Source: Omphalotus guepiniiformis (Eukaryota; Basidiomycota; Agaricomycetes; Agaricales; Omphalotaceae). Taken from it: 64,000 nt of DNA. This document shows positions 56,855 through 64,000 of the stretch, piece by piece. Positions within the stretch are counted from its first letter, which is position 1. Each line of letters begins with the position of its first letter. Position numbers and translations under genes: made by a program. The stretch covers positions 930,001 through 994,000 of the forward strand of contig JAQOOI010000080.1 in assembly GCA_028554645.1 (NCBI GenBank). Direction: 5' to 3'. The notes beneath the pieces are model-generated. The model was not told where the DNA came from. It did no database searches and saw only the letters and a list, made by a program, of their open reading frames with translations.

Positions 56855-57799
56855 CTTGACGGTAACCCTAGAAGACGAGAGAACGCAGAGTCAACACTTG
56901 TCCAAACCTCATCCACACATCCAAAACACAATCCAGCCTGTTCCACCACCGATATTTCAATATATCTCCCAGAACGCTTCCTTCGGTCCTCCAGCATGAC
57001 CTCCAGACAGCGAAACGAAAGTTTTGTACTCACCAAGCCCTTTGACGACGGCGGCGATGTAGATTTTGAGGTTTCGAAACAGCGACTAGCAAGCTTAGGG
57101 CATTCAAGCATGAGCAAACAATCGTGGGACATACCTTCCTTTCTGGGAGAATCCCTTTAGACGCCCATCAATTCAGCTTCTCCTCGGATTGCGTATCTCA
57201 TAAATGGCTGGCACAAGGTCCGGACGTAAGTGAAGATATAGCTTAAGTGGTCGATGATTCTGAGTAGCAGCCATCTCTTGCATATGCTTGGGCGCTTTGT
57301 GTTATGAAAAATGGTGCACTCGACATAACTTATCAATGTATTGAACGCTTGGACCTCGCTCACTAGTTCCTACATTAGGCCCTACGAATTCCAAAAGGTA
57401 AACCCATTCGAAGCGCGGCACGTTGAATTCAGCCTAGATGTAACAGTCGCAGACTCGTTACGACTCGATTTATGTATACGATGCTTCAAGCAATGCTCAT
57501 TAGCTTCTCACAGCATGTGTCTACGACTTCTAGTCATGTAGATGCCTGTGCCTGCTCACCTCTGAGTATATTATGATGGCAGTTCAACGAGCGCACTTTA
57601 CTGCCTGAGGCTCGAATTTTCATATTCACGAACACTTGGAACACTTCTACGGATGTCATTCGTCCGGGCGAACTTTCTCGTCCCAGTGTGATGCTCCTAT
57701 GTTCAAGAATGATCTGTATCTGACGTGTCTGGACACTGAAAATTTGCCAGCTCGAAGCTCGCAGACGAAGTTTTTTCATCATCAAGGTAAGATTAACAA
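56855..57799. other. Intergenic, RPS7 promoter / CNS1 3' region
   Basis: About 0.9 kb. Sequence just upstream of RPS7 is a likely promoter and 5'UTR intron. A plus-strand 54-codon frame at 56996-57160 (MTSRQRNESFVLTKPFDDGG...) reads plausibly but has no recognisable family. Nothing else supported. Confidence 0.45.
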
Positions 57800-58979
57800 T
57801 CAAGCATCTCTACTTTTTTTGTATTCTTCGACCCATTTCTTTTCTACGTCTCCTTTAGGAAGGACAGCGAACGTCAGACAACCATCTTTCAGCTCCAAAC
57901 CGTCCTTGGGGTCGCCATCCTTGGCTTTCGCCGCCTTGCAGACATCGCGCAGCGACATTTTCTTTCCGACCTTCAGGAGTCGCTTTCTCTGAGTCATCGC
58001 ATATATCACCAAATTGCCGTCAACATATTCACGCTTTGTATCCCAGCTGGGTGGTGGCGCCTGAGGCGGGAACATCAACGTCAGGTGGGCTGCGAAAGGT
58101 GTATCTTCAACAAACTCCGGGATGACATCGGACGTAGCATATTGGGGATAAAGGAAGAAAACTGGGATAATGAGACTGCTCTGTGTCGGATCTTCTGGGT
58201 CGAAGTGTGGTGAGTAGGGATTTTGTGATCCATCGGGTCGAGGCACCACAAGGATGTTTCGTTCCTAAGAGATGGAAGATTAATGTTGGAGATACTAGTA
58301 ATGAGATGACGCCAGACCCTAAATGCGATATGAAGCAAGGCTTTGGCTTGTTTTTCTTTTTGTATCCTTTCCTGACGCTCCCTGTCCTTGCGGTCCTTCT
58401 CCGCCTTCACTTTGCTGGCCTTCTCTAACACGGTTTGAACACTTCTATTGTCTTTGTCATATTCGAGACAGCGAGTACAACAATCGATCGCTTCATCTAG
58501 ACGTTCTAAGGCTGTCAATGCCAAAGCTGACCGATAATATGCTTTTGATGATTTCTGATTGAGAAGAAGCGCTTTCGAGCAATCTCGAAGGACAGAACCA
58601 TAATTTTGAAGTTCCAGATTACACGCTGCACGGTTACATAGGAGGGCCTCTTGAAGAGCGCGATCGGTAGGTTTAGCATCTATACCCTGTGTATAAAACC
58701 CAAGTGCTTCCCGATAACGTTTTCCTTTGAAGTAATCATTCCCCTGATCCTTAAAGTTTTCAGCAACCTCTGAGATCTTCAGCGGATGGATTCAATATGG
58801 ATATTTATCCCTCGCTCACCATCAGGAGTCCCTTCGTGAGCCAGACTCTGTAAAGCAGCGAGTACCGTATTATCGGCCACGTCTTCTTCAGGCAGAGACT
58901 TCATGAATAACGGAACATTGTCAAAAGCATCCAATTTGCTCTGGAGAACATCTGCAGGTACAGGCTGAGGGCCAGCCAT
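57800..58979 (-). CDS. CNS1: TTC4/CNS1 Hsp90 co-chaperone (TPR + wheel domain)
   Basis: An essential Hsp90/Hsp70 co-chaperone linked to translation elongation factor folding. The start at 58979 gives MAGPQPVPADVLQSKLDAFD, then NVPLFMKSLPEEDVADNTVL. The TPR domain follows after an intron: EVAENFKDQGNDYFKGKRYR, EALGFYTQGIDAKPTDRALQ, EALLCNRAACNLELQNYGSV, and KAYYRSALALTALERLDEAI. The helical linker is rich in Lys/Arg/Glu. The C-terminal wheel domain reads SSLIIPVFFLYPQYATSDVI, HLTLMFPPQAPPPSWD, GNLVIYAMTQRKRLLKVGKK, and CLTFAVLPKGDVEKKWVEEY, with the stop at 57800. Four exons, complete. It is head to head with the EH-domain gene, 215 bp away. Confidence 0.93.
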
Positions 58980-59194
58980 GAGAGACAGAAACAAGAAAAT
59001 AAATAAATTCACCGGGCCGCGATTTGACAGTCCTCGAACACTGCTTCTACTCCCTTTATAGTATGTAGCAACCGACGACAATCTCATATGCTGCGCACCT
59101 CGTGAACATTGGATTTTCTCATGATTGAAGCAAAGCTGTCAATAGTTCTGGTCAGCCAGTGCTGACTGTGTTGGCAGGTCTCTTTCTCCACGCC

Positions 59195-61438
59195 ATGCCT
59201 CATACTTTCTCACCGACGCTTGAGGAGACATCTTTAGCAGAGAAGATTCTACAGCGTAGCAGCGGAAGTTCGCAGGACTATCTAGATTCTGATTCTGCGG
59301 TCCAAGTATTCTCAAACAGCGGTCTCTCCACAGCCATCCTTGCGGATGTATGGAACGAGGCTGATGAAGGTCACAAAGGACATCTCACAAGAGACGAAGT
59401 TGCGCTAGCCCTGCGGTTGATAGGCTGGGCACAATCAGGCTCGAAAATAACTCCTGAACTAGTGACCAAAAGTGAGCACCTCCCTCCTCTCAGTTACATT
59501 TGACGCGATTAATTTGCCTTCAACTCATTCTGTAGCTGGTCCTTTGGCACACATCCAAGGTTTTGACCCAGAACCTCTGCAGCAACATGTTCATTTACCG
59601 TCGAATGCTAGCACGTCCTCAAACATTGTATATCCACCTTTATCTCTGGACCGCCATAACAGATATAAGTTGATCTTTGTCAAGGCCGGAGCCCCGAATG
59701 ATGATAGCACTTTAGATCGTACGTGTCTCGTTGTCTTTTCTCCCATCGCCATATCTGACCTGAGTGTTCTCAGGGCAACAGATCTGGAAGATATGGCAGA
59801 AATCGGGTTTACCTGAGGCGACCCTTTCGAATGTCTGGTTCGTTGATTCACTATACCACAATCTAGCTGTATTGAGTGCAAGTATGTTTAGGAATCTTGT
59901 GAACACACAACATCACGACTACCTGGATTCTGACGAATTCTGTTTGGGAATGCATTTCATTCAAGGCCTCTTGGCAAAGCATTTCAGTGTTTTACCGGTT
60001 GTCATTCCCCCACATCTCGCCCGCCCCTTACAAGTTGATACAATATCCTCTCCGTCACGATCTTCAAATGATGCGTCGATGCCCTCTTCATTAAATTCCC
60101 CTTTCACCACTGCATCATTTCCTACCAAATTACAAGCGGATAGTTGGGAAGTGCCGCAACCGTTCATCACATATTCAATGCGTCTGTTCGCGAAGCTCGA
60201 CATTTCTCAGCGAGGATATCTAGATGAGGCCACTGCCGTGTCACTACTGAAGAAGTCCAAATTATCGAACGACGAATTAGCGTCAATTTGGTAAGTATGG
60301 CATGCTGCATCTGAGAAAAATCATGATGTTTCATGGAATGCAGGAAATTGGCGGATATCTCTGGCACAGGACGTCTCTCGCGGGATGAATTCGTCATCGC
60401 TCTGTTCCTAGTTTCTCGCAAGTTGTCTGGTGTCGCTATTCCTGCGTCACTTCCGCTGTCCTTTCCTACTACCTTCTCTTTCCCGGAATATACTTACGAC
60501 TCATCTGGTATGTTGTTGGCCCTTTCGTATTTCCTACAGGTCTTTCCTAACGTCCCTCGTAAGATTCTCTGTCCGTCCCGAACTTTTCCCCAATTAGGAA
60601 GACAGCCCCACCCCCATCGGAGGTCAACAATTTACAACGCTCGAATTCGTATGTTGTCAAGGAAAATTATGCACAGATCCGTGCCCTTCAAGACACCATC
60701 GAGGCCATGGGTCGAGAAAATGACGATTTACGGTCATCAGTTGAGACTCTGTCACGAATATCACGGCAGCAGTCTTTGCACAACAACCGAATATCCCGTA
60801 ATATGGACACCAGTATGACGGAGATAGCACAATTGCAGGAACAACTACAGGCCAAAGACGCTATTGTGACACGGCTTCAAGCGTCTCTGAAGGTGACAGA
60901 AGATTTAAGCCGAGAAAATACGATGTTTAGGCTTCAAGTGCAAGAATTAATCTCACAACTCGAGGTCACCAACGCGGACCTTGCTGTTCAGACATTACTC
61001 GCAGAGGAGAATTCTTGCACGTCCGACGCTTTGAGACACCAGGTCGAGGAATTACGCGAGTCTTCGACAAACGTCCCTTCTGTCAGCGGCGACGAGGAGC
61101 TACAAATGTTGATAAATGAAGATCTCTCTCGAGAAAATCGTCGCCTGCGAAGTCAAATTCATGATTTGGAGGAGTATCTGGCCCAGCTCCAAGCAGCTAG
61201 TGAAGAGCTGGAACTTCAGAAGGAGACTACTCGTGCTCTTACACGGGAGAATAAGCGATTGCTGCGACGTATACGTGAATTGGAGTCTGCAGCCGTGGGG
61301 ACGCAGACGGAGTTGAGAAGACAGGTGGAGGACTTGAGTCAGCAGAACGAACAATTACGGCGAGAGCTGCAGAGCTCTCGGACGCGTCAAACTAGCACGG
61401 ACCTTCCGCCTCCGGCTTATGAGGATATTCATCAGTAG
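59195..61438 (+). CDS. EH-domain endocytic protein (Eps15/Ede1-like) with C-terminal PPxY
   Basis: A probable early endocytic scaffold. The start at 59195 gives MPHTFSPTLEETSLAEKIL. EH1: YLDSDSAVQVFSNSGLSTAI, LADVWNEADEGHKGHLTRDE. EH2 is more diverged and split: GQQIWKIWQKSGLPEATLSN, YLDSDEFCLGMHFIQGLL. EH3 is canonical: WEVPQPFITYSMRLFAKLDI, GYLDEATAVSLLKKSKLSND, LASIW-KLADISGTGRLSRDEF. A long coiled coil follows (60650-61400: IRALQDTIEAMGRENDDLRS, ENKRLLRRIRELESAAVGTQ). It ends LPPPAYEDIHQ, a PPxY motif able to bind WW-domain (Rsp5/Nedd4-type) ligases. No UBA domain is seen, unlike yeast Ede1. About seven introns. Confidence 0.88.
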
Positions 61439-61592
61439 TTCTTTCATGTTGTATTTACCCTTGTACTAATTTACTTCAGATGCATTGGACTCTGCAGGTA
61501 GTATGTACCTGAGCGCTGAATATTTGAATACTTACTCAGTCACTGCAGCGTCGTGTGCCAAGCTGCTGCACGTGTTCGTGCACTTGCCAAAA

Positions 61593-61598
61593 ACGCGT
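61593..61598. promoter_or_regulatory. MCB element (ACGCGT) upstream of the Mrc1-like gene
   Basis: ACGCGT about 105 bp before the Mrc1-like ATG at 61703. Mrc1 is a typical MBF target in fungi, so the position makes sense, but the hexamer also occurs at about ten other places I noticed in this window. Confidence 0.35.
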
Positions 61599-61702
61599 GT
61601 GTCACATTTGTGACCGAGTAACGTGCGCCTGCTGTCTGCTGCCGTTCCTGCTCTGTTGATTCTCACTGCCAGCTTTCCTCTATTTTCGCCTGGCTACGCT
61701 TC

Positions 61703-64000
61703 ATGCCAGTCGAGAAGGACCTTTCTATCGTCGCTGACTCGACGGTTTCGTCGTCTCCTCCGACAGCGCCCGTGAAGCGACCCGCGAGAACGTATGGTCG
61801 CCCGAAGGACCCGACCAGCGAGCAGACACTGCCCTCATCTTTCCACAGTTTAAACTCGAACCCCGATGCTCAATCTATTCGTAAAGGCTCATCAGACGCG
61901 CATGAAGAGGTGTCTACTAGCCTGGGGCTTTCTCATTCGTCTGCGGATATCGACTCAGCCGACGATGACGGTGACGATGTGAACCATGCACCCGACGCGT
62001 CTTCAAAGTTCCCTTGGGCCTGGAGGGAGAAGATACTACAGATAGATGATGATGAGGATATTGACGAATCGGAGAAAAGGATTCCAGTACTCGAATCATC
62101 TGGTGAAGGGTCCAGTCACGCTGTGCCTCGGGAGCCTTTGTTCGATTTACAAGGCACCAGTCACAATACCCACATTCCTACACCCACCTCTCCTTTATGC
62201 GAGTCAACAGACATCTCCTCTCGGGATGTGTTCGGTAGCTCTCTTACTACCTTGACTGCATCCTCTCCCGCAAGATCCTCTCCCGCAAGATCCGTCTCGC
62301 CACCAACTATCCAAAAGCGCGTCTCACGTCGCGCGCGCCTCGATTCAAATGACCCTGAGTCTGAGCACGAGGACGCCCAAAGTTCCTATTCCTCATCCCC
62401 AGCAAAACATACTATCAATACTCCCAGGTCCCGCTCTTCTTTGACACCTCCAACATCTGAGCCCGAGATGCCTAGACAGTCTCGGAAACTCTCATCGAAA
62501 GGAAAGGCTGCTGTTTCTGCTGGCCGGGAACTTGTACCACCTCTACTATTCGAGTCTGAGCAGTCGGATGTGCACAAGACTGCAGGCTCAAAGGGAAAAC
62601 GCACCAAGTCTGGCAAAACCAAGGTATTTGACGTTTTCGAAGTGCTGATCATGTTTTGCACCTAACATATACCCACAAGGCTCCTACCAAGAAAGAACTG
62701 CGAGATACAGCTCTTGTCCGCCAGCGCATGAATGCAGAGAAGGAAGTCTCCATACCACGCACTGAGGCACGCAAGGCTTTAACGCTGACAAACTTCTTTA
62801 ATGATATAAAGTATGTCATCGCTTGACATTACCCTTCCTCTAATTCTCACTTGAAACAGAATCCCCAGGGCTGCTTCCCTCAAAGCGGCAAACTCGTTCT
62901 CGTCGGATCCAATTTCAGAGTTTTCTTCGCCCGCTCATATTACGCGTACAGATTCCACAACTTCAATATCCGCAGGTCCTAGTCAGTCTCAGACTCCTCA
63001 AATTCCTGCCGTTGGCAGCCTTGACCAGGATGGGGATGAGGACGAATTCCCAGAACCATTAGAACTGGCCAAGGAACGCAACGAAACAAAACTGGATAGG
63101 TTGCAAGCATTAAATGAAACAAAGCGGCGCATATTAGCGCAGCAACGACAACAGCAACTTGCTGACGATTCCGATGATGACCTAGAAATTGTTGAAACGT
63201 CGGGTACGAGGATGCAGGTTGTTCTGGAATCAGAGGCAGAAGCGAGGAAGACTGGAAAAAAGAGAGATGTCTCTGAAGGCCAGAAAATGCAGAGACAGTT
63301 CAGGGGTCCGACCTTTATTCGTGCAACCGGGTCAGGCCGTGGGGCAGGGAGTTTACGAACCAAAGCGGACTGGGACAAGGCGCTGCTCGAGAAAGCGAAT
63401 GCCGAAGCGACAGAACAGGTTAGAAGAAAAGAAGAGGAATGGGTGCGGAGAGGTGGAACGCTTCCAGCCGGGAGGTTAGGTGAACAACTTCCCGAAAGCC
63501 ATGAACGGCAATCATGGGTAGAAAGGGGTTTACAAAGAGCCAACAAGCCCACGACTCCGGATGACAATCATGAGGATGAAGATGAGGGAGACGAAGATTG
63601 GTCTCCTTCTCAAAGGGGTTCGGCTAGTCCCGTTCATGGCCTAGATGGCAGTGGCGCAGAGGATGAAGATGCGGAACTTGAAGACCAAGACATAACTATG
63701 GTTGATGAGGAGCAAAATAAGGAAGAAGACGAATCGGCCTCTCAGAATGATGTCGTCCGGCGACGTTCCACGAGGGCGGTGGTGGCGTCGGATGACGAGG
63801 ACGACGAGGACGAGAACCGGATTCCTCAGATACCCCAAATCGTACATCGACATTCTCATTCTTCCCTTGATGAATCAACGGAGGAAGACGGAGATAAGGA
63901 AAACAACACCCGTTTGATGTATGACCGCAGTGAAGACAAAGAAAACGCGGCTGTTGTGAGACATGGCTTCTCCAGTACTCGACCTGCACTGGGAGAGCGG
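61703..64000 (+). CDS. Mrc1/claspin-like DNA replication checkpoint mediator (3' partial)
   Basis: The gene starts at 61703 (MPVEKDLSIVADSTVSSSPP) and continues past the right edge. The N-terminal 320 residues are acidic, Ser-rich and disordered (SADIDSADDDGDD, QIDDDEDIDESEKR), with a near-perfect tandem 15-nt repeat coding SSPAR twice. After an intron at about 62623-62680 it reads APTKKELRDTALVRQRMNAE and RTEARKALTLTNFFNDIK, then IPRAASLKAANSFSSDPISE. A helical charged region follows (LELAKERNETKLDRLQALNE, KRRILAQQRQQQLADDSDDD, KADWDKALLEKANAEATEQV). Several SQ/TQ sites (PSQSQTPQ) are consistent with ATR/ATM substrates. The assignment rests on this overall Mrc1-type layout and is moderate; the conserved MRC1 domain may lie past the edge. 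Confidence 0.6.
62261..62290. repeat. 15-nt tandem duplication in the Mrc1-like gene
   Basis: TCCTCTCCCGCAAGA occurs twice in tandem, in frame, coding SSPAR-SSPAR with SP sites. A recent in-frame duplication or slippage. Confidence 0.8.

Noticed and set aside
56996..57160. 54-codon plus-strand ORF upstream of RPS7
   Set aside because: Plausible-looking sequence but no family match, and it lies in the RPS7 5' region; left as unannotated.

Overview
The window is nuclear genomic DNA from a filamentous basidiomycete, most likely an Agaricomycete. Nearly every gene is cut by short introns of about 50-70 nt with GT..AG ends, intergenic gaps are mostly 0.1-1 kb, and several families (DUF6534 membrane proteins, a DUF6741-like protein, a seven-helix membrane family) are ones I know chiefly from mushroom-forming fungi. 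About 34 protein-coding genes are supported. I saw no convincing rRNA, tRNA, CRISPR or intact transposon. Coordinates span start codon to stop codon. Introns were inferred by joining reading frames to family motifs, so individual splice sites are predictions.

Layout. 1-11.4 kb is metabolic and partly accessory: a dienelactone hydrolase/SnoaL fusion (-), a sorbitol/xylitol-type dehydrogenase (+), a Zn2Cys6 transcription factor (+), a PARP-type zinc-finger protein (+), a stand-alone SnoaL-like protein (+) and an aldo-keto reductase (-). 11.8-30 kb is mostly housekeeping: a Cys-rich protein with a ubiquitin-interacting motif, a DUF6741-like protein, a nucleoside transporter, mitochondrial uL24m, the G1/S factor MBP1, SAM50, a Cdc14-like phosphatase, uroporphyrinogen decarboxylase and a Shg1/BOD1-like COMPASS subunit. 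30-39 kb is an accessory island with a cytochrome P450, a DUF6534 protein built of tiny exons, and a seven-helix membrane protein, separated by gene-poor DNA. 39-64 kb returns to core genes: bL12m, NOT3, BEM1, NDUFA12, L2HGDH, RPL3, a PPR protein, an AMMECR1 homologue, an unusual Rab GTPase, RPS7, the Hsp90 co-chaperone CNS1/TTC4, an EH-domain endocytic protein, and the start of a Mrc1/claspin-like checkpoint mediator that runs off the right edge.

The core genes cover translation (RPL3, RPS7), mitochondrial ribosome, respiration and import (uL24m, bL12m, NDUFA12, SAM50, a PPR protein), haem synthesis, mRNA decay, chromatin, polarity and traffic (BEM1, Rab, EH protein) and the cell cycle (MBP1, Cdc14-like, Mrc1-like). 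Several pairs are head to head with short shared promoters: 1/2, MBP1/SAM50, HEM12/SHG1, L2HGDH/RPL3 and CNS1/EH.

The most useful observations concern gene structure. There are two probable GC-AG introns (MBP1 and the Cdc14-like gene), an 18-nt microexon inside a Zn2Cys6 cluster, a 10-nt microexon in RPL3, a junction at the catalytic cysteine of the Cdc14-like gene that no canonical intron resolves, and a complete DUF6534 gene that simple ORF finding misses. At protein level the Rab with a roughly 130-residue insert between its G4 and G5 motifs stands out. I found no clearly new defence or mobile system.
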